Of a stretch of DNA of 60,323 bases, positions 1-7,862 are shown piece after piece. Below the pieces are notes generated by a model. The model made no database searches. It was not told where the DNA came from and saw nothing but the letters and a program-made list of their open reading frames with translations. The DNA comes from Paraburkholderia oxyphila NBRC 105797 (GTDB lineage Bacteria > Pseudomonadota > Gammaproteobacteria > Burkholderiales > Burkholderiaceae), in the NCBI RefSeq assembly GCF_000685075.1, contig NZ_BAYD01000041.1, positions 24,001 through 84,323 on the forward strand, read 5' to 3'. Within the stretch, counting starts at the first letter, position 1; the number at the start of each line of letters is the position of its first letter. The translations under genes were made by a program, and so were the position numbers.

Positions 1-469
1 TGCCCGGCGGAATCTCCAGGCCTTCGCCGATCTTCAGCAGTTCGGCCTGGATCTGTGCGGCGCGCGAGACGTCGAGCGCGCTGTCGAAGACGGAGAACAT
101 GCGCTCGCGGTCTTGCGAGAACATCTTCTCCGCGCCGATCGCGAGCGCGACCTCGCCGGCCCCCGCGAGCAGGTGGTTGACCGCGAGCACGAATGCGCTG
201 CTGCCGCTCGCGCAGGCGTTCTCGATGTTGACGACCGGGATGCCGCCGATGCCCATGTCGCGCAGCGCGATCTCGCCGCGAATCATGTGCTGGCCGTCCA
301 TGTGGCCTTGCGAGGCGTTGCCGTAGAACGCGGCGTCGAGCGCGTCCTTGCCGATGCCGGCGTCCTTCAGCGCGGCTGCGGTCGCGCCGCGGGCGAGCGA
401 CTTGACGCTCTCTTCGAGCAGGCGGCCGAACGGCGTCATGCCGACGCCGACTACGTAGATGTCTTTCAT
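1..469 (-). CDS. SCP2-type thiolase / lipid-transfer protein, partial (N-terminal part)
   Basis: The reverse strand from an ATG at 469 reads MKDIYVVGVGMTPFGR and stays open to the window edge, giving about 156 N-terminal residues. The thiolase active-site cysteine lies in NIENACASGSS (about Cys86). This start and spacing are typical of the SCP2/non-specific lipid-transfer thiolases that cleave 3-ketoacyl-CoA, often with branched or steroid-like chains, rather than of FadA. The gene is preceded by a promoter with an embedded TACTC-N2-GAGTA palindrome (548-559), so it is probably controlled by the local TetR. The C-terminal half with the His and second Cys lies outside the window, so activity cannot be judged. 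Confidence 0.85.
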   Translation of the reverse strand, partial: MKDIYVVGVGMTPFGRLLEESVKSLARGATAAALKDAGIGKDALDAAFYGNASQGHMDGQHMIRGEIALRDMGIGGIPVVNIENACASGSSAFVLAVNHLLAGAGEVALAIGAEKMFSQDRERMFSVFDSALDVSRAAQIQAELLKIGEGLEIPPG

Positions 470-543
470 TGCGGATTCCCTGACAGAGGTTGCCGGTTCA
501 TTGCTGCGCAGTATTCGTGCGCTGGGTTTCTGTTCTGGCAGCT

Positions 544-572
544 AGATTACTCACGAGTAGAAAAACTGTCTA
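544..572 (-). promoter_or_regulatory. Promoter with TetR-like operator 1 upstream of the partial thiolase
   Basis: On the minus strand a -35-like TAGACA (567-572) and a -10-like TAATCT (544-549) are separated by exactly 17 bp. The spacer carries most of the perfect inverted repeat TACTC-AC-GAGTA (548-559). The same palindrome recurs at 1794-1805 and 6572-6583. A repressor bound here would block RNA polymerase. Assignment to the TetR at 5652-6377 is inference from proximity. Confidence 0.6.
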
Positions 573-590
573 GAAGGATTAATTCGACGT

Positions 591-1715
591 TTACCCCAGG
601 GCCGGGCGTGCGCCGCACGATGCGAGGATCGCGTCGTTGTGCTCGCCCACGGCGGGCACGCCGCTGACCGGGCCGGGGTGGCCGGCGTCGCCAAAAATGA
701 GGGGCTGCGCCACGTACCAGCTCTCGCGGCCGTCGCGCTCGCGCACGCTGCGGAACATGCCGCGTTCGCGAAAGTGCGGGTCCTGCGTGACTTCCTCGAG
801 GCTATTGACCGGCCCCCAGGCCACGCCCGCCTGATCGAGCAGGGCGCCCCATTCGTCGCGCGAGCGCTTCAGGAGGGCTTCGGCGATCAGGGGCTTGAGC
901 TCCGCTTCGCGCGCGCTGCGCTCGGCGTGCCCGAGCGGCGCGAGCGCCGGCAACCCGAGCAGCTCGCAAAGCGGCGCCCAGAACCAGTCCTCGTGCGTCA
1001 CGGAAAGCGTGAGCAGGCGCGCGTCGGCGCAGCGGAACACCCCGTAGGCGGGTTGCGCGTTGATGTGCGCCATGCCGAGCTGGCCGCCGTTCATGACCGG
1101 CGCGAGGAACACGCTCATCCACGAGACGAGGCCGTCCGTCATCGAGACGTCGACATATTTGCCGCGGCCCGTGCGGGTGCGTTCGAGCAGCGCGGCGAGG
1201 CACCCGGCAACGGCGAACATCGCGGACGAGAGGTCGCCGATCGCGAGGTCGGGCGAAGCCTCGATCTGCCCCGTCGCCGCCTGGCGGTACAGCAGCCCCG
1301 CGATGGCCTGGTATGAAAGATCGTGCGCGGGACGGTCGCGCCAGGGGCCGGTCTGACCGAATCCCGAGATCGACACATAGACCGTGCGCGGGTTGATCTT
1401 CGCCACGTCTTCATGGCCGAAGCCGAGGCGCGCCATCGTGCCTGGCCGGAAACCCTCCATCAGCACGTCCGCGGTTTCGATCAGGCGGCGCAGCGTGGCG
1501 CGGTCGGCTTCGTCCTTCAGGTCCAGCGCAACCGAGCGCTTGCCGCGGTTGAGCGCGGCATGAAAGTCGGGCAGCTGGCGTGCCGGATCTCCGCCGGACG
1601 GACGCTCGACGATGATCACGTCGGCGCCGAGGTCGGCGAGCACGAGCGTGGCAAAGGGGCCGGGGTACTGCTCCGCGAGCGTGACGATGCGAATGCCCTC
1701 GAGTGGCAGGCTCAT
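591..1715 (-). CDS. CaiB/BaiF family protein, probable alpha-methylacyl-CoA racemase-like enzyme
   Basis: A 374-residue family III CoA-transferase-fold protein. The ATG at 1715 was chosen because AGGAG lies 6-7 bases upstream; an upstream extension has no Shine-Dalgarno. The N-terminus has the family signature ending in LADLGADVIIVERP. The motif AHDLSYQAIAG places His131-Asp132, with a second acid Asp161 in IGDLSSAM; the 30-residue His/Asp spacing equals that of mycobacterial alpha-methylacyl-CoA racemase (His126/Asp156). Ordinary CoA-transferases usually have a Gly-Phe/Tyr-Asp at the first position, so racemase is favoured, though CoA transfer remains possible. It is divergent from the crotonase at 1897 and shares its operator region. 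Racemisation of 2-methylacyl-CoA would suit the branched-chain oxidation genes around it. Confidence 0.7.
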   Translation of the reverse strand: MSLPLEGIRIVTLAEQYPGPFATLVLADLGADVIIVERPSGGDPARQLPDFHAALNRGKRSVALDLKDEADRATLRRLIETADVLMEGFRPGTMARLGFGHEDVAKINPRTVYVSISGFGQTGPWRDRPAHDLSYQAIAGLLYRQAATGQIEASPDLAIGDLSSAMFAVAGCLAALLERTRTGRGKYVDVSMTDGLVSWMSVFLAPVMNGGQLGMAHINAQPAYGVFRCADARLLTLSVTHEDWFWAPLCELLGLPALAPLGHAERSAREAELKPLIAEALLKRSRDEWGALLDQAGVAWGPVNSLEEVTQDPHFRERGMFRSVRERDGRESWYVAQPLIFGDAGHPGPVSGVPAVGEHNDAILASCGARPALG

Positions 1716-1781
1716 GGTGTCTCCTTCGTGTTTTCCGCGGCCGCAGCAAAGGCGGCGACAGGTATAGGGGGAAATCACATG

Positions 1782-1810
1782 TTCGCACATTTCTACTCGT
1801 GAGTTAATAT
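1782..1810 (+). promoter_or_regulatory. Promoter with TetR-like operator 2 in the divergent 1716-1896 region
   Basis: TTCGCA (1782-1787), a 17-bp spacer and TAATAT (1805-1810) form a candidate rightward promoter for the crotonase. The spacer contains TACTC-GT-GAGTT (1794-1805), a one-mismatch copy of the palindrome at 548-559. The placement inside the spacer is the same as at operator 1. The site could also control the leftward racemase-like gene. Confidence 0.55.
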
Positions 1811-1896
1811 AAATTCCCGTTGGTAATTCGCCCGTCTGGGCGGTGCATCGATCGATCAAACCGGAACAACCCGCAGCAACACAAGGAGAAGGGAGC

Positions 1897-2685
1897 ATGG
1901 AGGAGAGAAGTGTCGTCACGGAGGTGCGAGGCGGAGCGATGTGGATCACGCTGAACCGGCCTGAGGCGATGAACGCCATTTCGCCGGAAGTGGTTCATGG
2001 CGTTGGTCGCGCGCTCGATGAAGCGCTCGCGCGCGACGACGCGCGCGTGGTGGTGCTCACAGGTGCGGGGCGCGCATTCTGCGCGGGCGCCGATCTCAAG
2101 TTCGTGCGCGGCGAAACCGGTGGCGGCCAGTCGGGCGCCGGACAGTTCCTCGGCAGCCTGCTCGAACTGCTCAACCGGCTCGAACGGTTTCCGCGCCCGG
2201 TCATCGCGGCCGTCAACGGCCTGGCGCTCGCGGGCGGGCTCGAGCTCGTGCTGTGCTGCGACCTCGTGCTGGCGGCCAGATCGGCGCGCTTCGGCGACGC
2301 CCACGCGAACTATGGGCTCCTGCCCGGCGGCGGCGGCTCGGTGCGCCTGCCGCGCAAGATTGGCGCGGCGCGCGCCAAGTATCTGATGTTCACCGGTGAA
2401 TTCGTGCCGGCCGCAGCCATGGAGGCGGCCGGGCTCGTCAACGAGCTGGTCGACGACGGCGCGCTCGCGCAGGCGGTCGACGTGCTCGTCGCGAAGATCG
2501 CGGCGAAGAGCCCGCTCGGCGTGAGCCGCATGAAGGCGCTGGTGAACGACGGCCTCGAGCAGCCTGTGGAAGTGGCGCTGCGCCAGGAACTGTTGATGAC
2601 CGCGCTGCACGAGCACAGCGACGATCTGCGCGAGGGCCTCGCGGCGTTCCAGGAAAAGCGCGCGCCGCGCTTCACCGGCCACTGA
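1897..2685 (+). CDS. Enoyl-CoA hydratase/isomerase (crotonase) family protein
   Basis: A 262-residue crotonase-fold protein; the ATG at 1897 follows AGGAGAAGGGAG. The CoA-binding/oxyanion segment GAGRAFCAGADLKF and the second oxyanion stretch NGLALAGGLELVLCCDL are intact, the latter carrying the first catalytic Glu. In a typical hydratase the second Glu sits in F-G-x-P-E; here the segment is FGDAHANYG, with His in its place. The protein may therefore be an isomerase, hydrolase or other crotonase-type enzyme rather than a standard hydratase. It starts a short operon with two DUF1254 genes (23 bp and 14 bp gaps) and shares a divergent control region with the racemase-like gene. Confidence 0.85.
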   Translation: MEERSVVTEVRGGAMWITLNRPEAMNAISPEVVHGVGRALDEALARDDARVVVLTGAGRAFCAGADLKFVRGETGGGQSGAGQFLGSLLELLNRLERFPRPVIAAVNGLALAGGLELVLCCDLVLAARSARFGDAHANYGLLPGGGGSVRLPRKIGAARAKYLMFTGEFVPAAAMEAAGLVNELVDDGALAQAVDVLVAKIAAKSPLGVSRMKALVNDGLEQPVEVALRQELLMTALHEHSDDLREGLAAFQEKRAPRFTGH

Positions 2686-2707
2686 TGGCATAGCGGAGGC
2701 AACCATC

Positions 2708-4075
2708 ATGCGTACTCCGATTCGTGCCGTTGTCGCTGCGCTTTGCGCGGCTTCGGCGGCCGTGGCGCTCGACGCCTGCAAGACGTCCACGCCACCGGCT
2801 GCCGCCGTTCAGCAGGCCGCTCCCGCCGGGGAGGCAGCCGCACTGCGCGTGTCCGACCAGGACATCAGCGACGCCTGGATCTATCTGATGGGCCGCCTGC
2901 TCGTGCTGCGCCAGCAGCGGCTCGATTTCGAGCGCAACGGCTTTCAGTGGAACCAGCTGGTTCACCGCACGCCCGGCGGTGTCGAGTGGGCCAATCCGAA
3001 TCTCGATGTGGTCTACTCGGAAGCGTGGATCGCCGTCGACGAGCACAGCTGCGTCCTGCTCGATATTCCGCGCATCGAGGGCCGCTATTACACCTGGCAG
3101 ATGCTGGACGGCTGGGGCGAGACGATCCTCAACATCAACGAGCGCACGTTTGCCGGGCATCCCCATGGCCGCTATGCGCTGTGCCTGAAAGGCAGCCAGG
3201 TGAGCATTCCCGCCGATGCGCTGCGCGTGGACTTGCCGGTGCGCACGGCGCGCGCGCTATTGCGTGTGGAGCTGGGCGATTCCGCCGCGCAGGCGGAACA
3301 CCTGCAGCACGCGTTCCGCTTGACACCGCTTGGCGAACCGAAGATCCCGGCACCGATTCAGGTGCCGCTGTTCGCGAACACAGCGCTGCCGCGCGCGCAG
3401 GCCTTCGATTTCGCGGACGCGATCCTCGCGGGCCAGCCCGACCTCAACCCGGGCATGGACGCCGTGCGCACCAAGGTCGGGGAGGTCGCCGAACTGGTGC
3501 GCTCGGGCGCGGCCGGGAGGCAGCGTGTCGACGACGTGGTGGCGAAGCTGGCGCTGCCCGCGCTCGCGGGCCGCCTCCGCGCGCCGGGTCCCCGTGCCAA
3601 CGGCTGGGCCCACCCGACGGTGATAGGCACCTACGGCGGCGACTATCTTCAGCGCACGGCAGTCGATTTCGCCGGCATCTGGGCCAACACGCCAGCTGAG
3701 GTCACGTATTTCGCCATGCCGCATCTGGATGGCGGCGCGACTTACACGCAGACCTTCGCAAAAGATGCACTGCCGCAGGCGCAGGCGCGCTACTTCTGGT
3801 CCGTCATGGCGGTCGATGCGACGCACTACCGGGTCATGCACAATCCGCTCGATCGCTACACGCTGAACCGGCAGTCGAAGATTCGGCCCAACGCGGATGG
3901 CTCGGTCACGCTCGCCTATGGCCCGCGCAAGCCGGATGGCGTTCCCGAGTCGAACTGGCTGCCCACGCCGTCAGGCGAGCAGTACAACCTGACGTTCCGC
4001 CTCTACGGGCAAATCTCCCGTGCGTCGGAGGCGCCGTACTATCCGCCGCCGCTCGTGAAGCTCGAAAATCAATAA
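2708..4075 (+). CDS. DUF1254/DUF1214 domain lipoprotein
   Basis: A 455-residue protein beginning with a signal peptide and a lipobox-like LDAC about 24 residues in, followed by a Pro/Ala-rich linker, so probably a lipoprotein of the cell envelope. The DUF1254 half contains ANPNLDVVYSEAW and a GRYYTWQMLD segment. The DUF1214 half contains RYFWSVMAVD and SNWLPTPSG near the C-terminus. No catalytic function is established that I can name. It lies between the crotonase and a second DUF1254 gene 13 bases downstream, in an operon apparently under the TACTC-N2-GAGTA operator. The family membership is firm; any role in uptake or modification of the substrate is inference. Confidence 0.85.
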   Translation: MRTPIRAVVAALCAASAAVALDACKTSTPPAAAVQQAAPAGEAAALRVSDQDISDAWIYLMGRLLVLRQQRLDFERNGFQWNQLVHRTPGGVEWANPNLDVVYSEAWIAVDEHSCVLLDIPRIEGRYYTWQMLDGWGETILNINERTFAGHPHGRYALCLKGSQVSIPADALRVDLPVRTARALLRVELGDSAAQAEHLQHAFRLTPLGEPKIPAPIQVPLFANTALPRAQAFDFADAILAGQPDLNPGMDAVRTKVGEVAELVRSGAAGRQRVDDVVAKLALPALAGRLRAPGPRANGWAHPTVIGTYGGDYLQRTAVDFAGIWANTPAEVTYFAMPHLDGGATYTQTFAKDALPQAQARYFWSVMAVDATHYRVMHNPLDRYTLNRQSKIRPNADGSVTLAYGPRKPDGVPESNWLPTPSGEQYNLTFRLYGQISRASEAPYYPPPLVKLENQ

Positions 4076-4088
4076 GGGGTACGAATAG

Positions 4089-5582
4089 ATGAAGAAGGAA
4101 CTGCTGATCGGACCCATCGCGAGCGCGTTGATCGCGTGTGCAGCGAGCTTCGCGCCATCCGCGCAGGCGGCGGACATGCCCGCTGCTGTGCCGGCGGCTG
4201 CGGCCGGCGAGGGCGGCGCGTTCGCGCCGGGTACGCGCATCACCGAGGCCTACGCCCGCATGGTGGCGCGCAACGCGTACTTCTGGGCCTGGCCCATGGT
4301 CAATACCTGGAACCGGCGTCTCGCCTTCGAGCGCGTGCCGGAGCCGGGCCTTGCCGGCGGTGCGATGCCGGTTGCCCCGCTTAACCGGCTGGCGATGCTG
4401 ACCGACTATGTCGATCCGGCCGAGCGGCTCGTCGCCTGTCCCAATCAGGACGTCGTGTATGGCGCCGGCATCGCTGCGCTCGACAAGAGCCCCGTCGTGA
4501 TCCAGGTGCCCGATTTCGGCAAGCGTTTCTGGGTCTATCAGGTCGTCGACCTGCGCACGGACAGCGTGGCGAATCTCGGCGCGATGTACGGCACGAAGCC
4601 GGGCTTCTATCTGCTCGCCGGGCCCGACTGGCATGGCGAAGTGCCGAAGGGCATCGCCGGCGTGTTTCGCTCCACGACGCAGACCGCCTTCGTGATTCCA
4701 CGCGTGTTCCAGGACGACACGCCCGCGGATCACGCCGCCATTCAGGCGTCGCTTGGCAGCATCGACATGTATCCGCTCGCGATGTACGACGGCACGATGA
4801 AAACACACGACTGGCGCCAGTTACGCGCCTTCCCGTTGCCCGCGCATGCCGGGGGCGGGCATGGCGAAACGCGTCTCGTGTATCCCGAGCGCTTTTTCGA
4901 CGAGCTGCCCGCGGTGCTCAAGGATGCACCGCCGAGGCCCGGCGAAGCGGCGCGCTATGCGGAGGTGCTTTCGGTGATCGCCGCCGCGCGCAGCAATCCG
5001 GCCTTGAAGGAGGCCATGATCGACGAGGCGAAGCGGACCGAAGAGGAGATGATCGACCCGCTGCTGCAGTTCCGGAACTACGGCATTGCGCTGGCCGGCA
5101 ACTGGAGCACGCAGACCAATGGCGCGCAGTTTGGCGACGATTACTTCACGCGCACGGCCGTAGCGAAGTCGAATATTTTCGTCAACAAGCCGGCGGAAAC
5201 GCGCTACTTCTACCTCGATCTCGACGCGGCCGGCGCGCGGCTCGATGGGGCGAAGCGCTACAGGGTCACGTTTGCCAACGGCGCGTTGCCGCCGGTGCGC
5301 GGCTTCTGGTCGTTGACGCTTTACGACCCGTACCACTTCTTCGCGCCCAATCCGATCGGGCGCTATTCGGTCGGCACGCGCAATCTGGAGTTGAAGCCGA
5401 ATCCCGACGGCTCGCTCACGGTCTACATTCAAGCCGATGAGCCAACCGACCCGCAGCAGCGCGCCAACTGGCTGCCGGCGCCTCGCAGCGGCGCATTTTC
5501 GCTGATGCTGCGCGCGTACTGGCCCGACGAGGCCGTCGCCTCGGGCGCGTGGACGCCGCCGCCGGCCATCGCCATGCAGTGA
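4089..5582 (+). CDS. DUF1254/DUF1214 domain protein, exported
   Basis: A 497-residue protein with a Sec-type signal peptide (MKKELLIGP, a hydrophobic stretch, then an Ala-x-Ala-like cleavage region near residue 28). It shares with its neighbour the motif PNQDVVYGAGI, a KRFWVYQVVD segment and the C-terminal FWSLTLYDPY, NPIGRYS and NWLPAPRSG blocks. It is better conserved to the family consensus than the upstream copy. The two genes are 13 bases apart and likely co-transcribed. No enzymatic activity can be assigned from sequence; a periplasmic location is predicted. Confidence 0.85.
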   Translation: MKKELLIGPIASALIACAASFAPSAQAADMPAAVPAAAAGEGGAFAPGTRITEAYARMVARNAYFWAWPMVNTWNRRLAFERVPEPGLAGGAMPVAPLNRLAMLTDYVDPAERLVACPNQDVVYGAGIAALDKSPVVIQVPDFGKRFWVYQVVDLRTDSVANLGAMYGTKPGFYLLAGPDWHGEVPKGIAGVFRSTTQTAFVIPRVFQDDTPADHAAIQASLGSIDMYPLAMYDGTMKTHDWRQLRAFPLPAHAGGGHGETRLVYPERFFDELPAVLKDAPPRPGEAARYAEVLSVIAAARSNPALKEAMIDEAKRTEEEMIDPLLQFRNYGIALAGNWSTQTNGAQFGDDYFTRTAVAKSNIFVNKPAETRYFYLDLDAAGARLDGAKRYRVTFANGALPPVRGFWSLTLYDPYHFFAPNPIGRYSVGTRNLELKPNPDGSLTVYIQADEPTDPQQRANWLPAPRSGAFSLMLRAYWPDEAVASGAWTPPPAIAMQ

Positions 5583-5651
5583 GCGGCGCGCTCGCGCGAC
5601 GACGGGGCGCCGCCGCAAAGGGGTGCCCCCATCACGAGCACGGCTAGAGAC

Positions 5652-6377
5652 CTATGAAGCCGCTTCGGAGCGTCTGGGCGACGTGGCGGCTGTCGAGCGG
5701 GTGGGGGGCGCGGGAGACTGTGCCTGAGCCGCAATGCCGTGCGACATGAACTGGACTAGCGTCTCGGCGAGGGCTTCGGGGCTATATTCGCCTTCGCTGT
5801 CGAACCATTGCGGAATCCAGTTGATGGCGCCCATCAGCCACGCGATGGCCAGCTTCGGCTCGCACGGCGCGATCGAGCCGTCGTCGATGCCTTCCTGCAC
5901 GACTTCGCGCATGCGCTTGTCAAATGCGCGGCGCCGCTTGCGGATGATCTCCTGATGCTCGGGCAGCATGTCGTCGAGCGGCGACATGAAAGGGCTCATC
6001 ACGGTGTCGTCCGTGACGAGCTGGATGAACCGGCTGACGATTCTCGCCACTTTGTCGAGCCCGTTCTTGCCCTTGTTCGCTTCCGCGAGCGCCATGTCGC
6101 CCAGGTCGTGGGTGACGCACTGGGTCTCGTAGAGCAGTTCGCGCTTGCCCTTGACGTAGTAATAGAGCGCGGCCTTCGTGACGTTCAGCCGCTCGGCCAC
6201 GTCGTCCAGCGAGACGTTGTGATACCCCTTTTCCTTGAAGGCGCGGCTCGCCTCGCGAATCAGCGCCGCCTTCTTGAGCTTCTGGAGATCTTCACGCGAG
6301 GGCAGCGCATTCTTCCACCGCGCCGTCGATTCTTTCGGCTTGCGGGCGGCGCGGGGCTTCGACTCGGTCGCTTTCAT
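5652..6377 (-). CDS. TetR/AcrR family transcriptional regulator
   Basis: A 241-residue regulator. The ATG at 6377 begins a short basic leader (MKATESKPRAARKPK) before the helix-turn-helix; an ORF start 13 codons upstream is also possible and neither has a strong ribosome site. The HTH region reads AALIREASRAFKEKGYHNVS, then LDDVAERLNVTKAALYYYVK, a classic TetR recognition helix, followed by a helical ligand domain. It is convergent with the DUF1254 operon and divergent from the acyl-CoA dehydrogenase at 6684. Three TACTC-N2-GAGTA palindromes nearby are its best candidate operators. An acyl-CoA ligand is likely by analogy with other TetR regulators of fatty-acid catabolism. Confidence 0.85.
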   Translation of the reverse strand: MKATESKPRAARKPKESTARWKNALPSREDLQKLKKAALIREASRAFKEKGYHNVSLDDVAERLNVTKAALYYYVKGKRELLYETQCVTHDLGDMALAEANKGKNGLDKVARIVSRFIQLVTDDTVMSPFMSPLDDMLPEHQEIIRKRRRAFDKRMREVVQEGIDDGSIAPCEPKLAIAWLMGAINWIPQWFDSEGEYSPEALAETLVQFMSHGIAAQAQSPAPPTRSTAATSPRRSEAAS

Positions 6378-6541
6378 GGTTAATGAGGTTGAAATGGAGT
6401 CAGGCGATCTTACCACGCAGTCGACTGCATGACGGCCAGTGGAACTGATGCCGATTCACGTGGGGTTCCTGCCATGCGCCTCCCGGCTCGACCGGCGGAC
6501 CTGTAAAAACAGGGCAGGCAACGGCTGGGGAGTCACCCCCA

Positions 6542-6583
6542 TTGACAGATTAACCCATCAGAATCAAAATTTACTCAAGAGTA
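6542..6583 (+). promoter_or_regulatory. Promoter with TetR-like operator 3 upstream of the acyl-CoA dehydrogenase
   Basis: TTGACA (6542-6547), 17 bp, and CAAAAT (6565-6570) precede a perfect palindrome TACTC-AA-GAGTA (6572-6583) that would cover the transcription start. The flanks (TTAC...GTAGAA) match those at operator 1. It lies in the 306-bp gap between the TetR gene and the acyl-CoA dehydrogenase, nearer the latter; nothing else was seen in that gap. Confidence 0.6.
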
Positions 6584-6683
6584 GAATTGTGAGAGCGGAG
6601 CACGCGATGCGCGCTTTGCGATCATGATTCGGAACGGCTAGGCGCCATAAACAATCGAAGCAACCTGGAGCACGGAGACCGAG

Positions 6684-7826
6684 ATGGCAGACGCATCCAC
6701 CGCATTTCTGACTGAGCAGCAAATCCTGATTCGCGACTCGGCACGGCGCGTTGCCGCCGAGGTCGTCGCGCCCACGGCAGCCGAACGTGACCGCACGTCG
6801 GCGTGGCCGCATGCGGAGCTTGCGGCGCTCGCCGATCTCGGTTTCCTGGGCATGCTCGTGCCCGAGGAATACGGCGGTTCCGGCGCGAGCGTGGTCGACT
6901 TTTGCCTCGCCCAGTACGAGTTCGCCGCGGCGGACGCGGGGCTCGCGACCATTCTGCACGTGCACAACTTCACGGCGCTGTGCATCGCGACGCACGGCAG
7001 CGAAGAACAAAAACGCCGCTATCTGCCGGCCATGGCGCGCGGGGAGTCGATCGGCGCGTTCCTGCTGACCGAGCCGCAGGCGGGGTCGGATACCGCCGCG
7101 CTGCGCGCCACGGCGCGCCGCGATGGCGATCACTACGTGCTCGACGGCACGAAGCAGTTCATTTCGAATGGCAGCGAGGCCGGTGTCGGGCTCGCCTTCG
7201 TCGTCACCGACAAGGCCGGCGGCAAGCGCGGGACGAGCATGATCATCGTCGATCCGAAGCAGCCGGGTTACGCGGTCACGCGCATCGAGACCAAGCTCGG
7301 CCAGCACACCGCGCATACCGCGCAGATCGCGCTGGAAGGCTATCGCGCGCCGGCCGAAAACCTGCTCGCGCGCGAAGGCGATGGCTATCGCATCGTCATG
7401 GGCGGCTTGTCCGATGGGCGTATCGGCATCGCGTTCATCGCAGCGGGCGTCGCGCGCGCGGCACTGGACGCGGCAGTGGCCTATTCGAAGGACCGCGAAG
7501 CCTACGGCAAGCCGATCGCAGAACTGCAGGCCGTGAGCTTCGATCTCGCCGATATGGCCGCGCAGGTCGAAATCGCCTACCAGTACGCGCTGCACGCAGC
7601 GCGCCTGTGCGAGCAGGGTATCGAGTGTGCGAAGGAAGCGTCGATCGCGAAGCTCTACGCCAGCGAGATCGCCGAGAAGGTGTGCTCGGACGCGATCCAG
7701 ATCCACGGCGGCTATGGCTATCTGACCGATTTCCCCGTCGAGCGCTATGCGCGCGACGCGCGCGTCTGCAAGATCTACGAAGGCACGAGCCACATCCAGA
7801 AGCTGATCATCGCGCGCAGCCTCTGA
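6684..7826 (+). CDS. Acyl-CoA dehydrogenase
   Basis: A 380-residue flavoprotein of the short/medium-chain acyl-CoA dehydrogenase type, forming the 2,3-double bond of an acyl-CoA and passing electrons to ETF. The FAD/substrate motif LTEPQAGSDTAALRA is present, as is the C-terminal signature IQIHGGYGYLTDFPVERYAR. The catalytic glutamate is in KIYEGTSHIQK, unlike the two other acyl-CoA dehydrogenases of this locus. It is a single gene with its own TACTC-N2-GAGTA promoter and ends convergent with an AraC regulator. Confidence 0.92.
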   Translation: MADASTAFLTEQQILIRDSARRVAAEVVAPTAAERDRTSAWPHAELAALADLGFLGMLVPEEYGGSGASVVDFCLAQYEFAAADAGLATILHVHNFTALCIATHGSEEQKRRYLPAMARGESIGAFLLTEPQAGSDTAALRATARRDGDHYVLDGTKQFISNGSEAGVGLAFVVTDKAGGKRGTSMIIVDPKQPGYAVTRIETKLGQHTAHTAQIALEGYRAPAENLLAREGDGYRIVMGGLSDGRIGIAFIAAGVARAALDAAVAYSKDREAYGKPIAELQAVSFDLADMAAQVEIAYQYALHAARLCEQGIECAKEASIAKLYASEIAEKVCSDAIQIHGGYGYLTDFPVERYARDARVCKIYEGTSHIQKLIIARSL

Positions 7827-7838
7827 CGAGAAACGCCC

Positions 7839-7860
7839 GGCGCGCTTTCACCGGCGCGCC
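7839..7860. terminator. Hairpin between convergent genes (candidate bidirectional terminator)
   Basis: GGCGCGC (7839-7845) pairs with GCGCGCC (7854-7860) across an 8-base loop, in the 36-bp gap between two convergent stop codons. There is no clear T-run, so intrinsic termination is uncertain. Confidence 0.4.
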
Positions 7861-7862
7861 GC

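Noticed and set aside
113..667. Long plus-strand open frame over the first 670 bases
   Set aside because: It is antisense to the thiolase and racemase-like genes, is Arg/Ala-rich and has no recognisable motif; a high-GC shadow.
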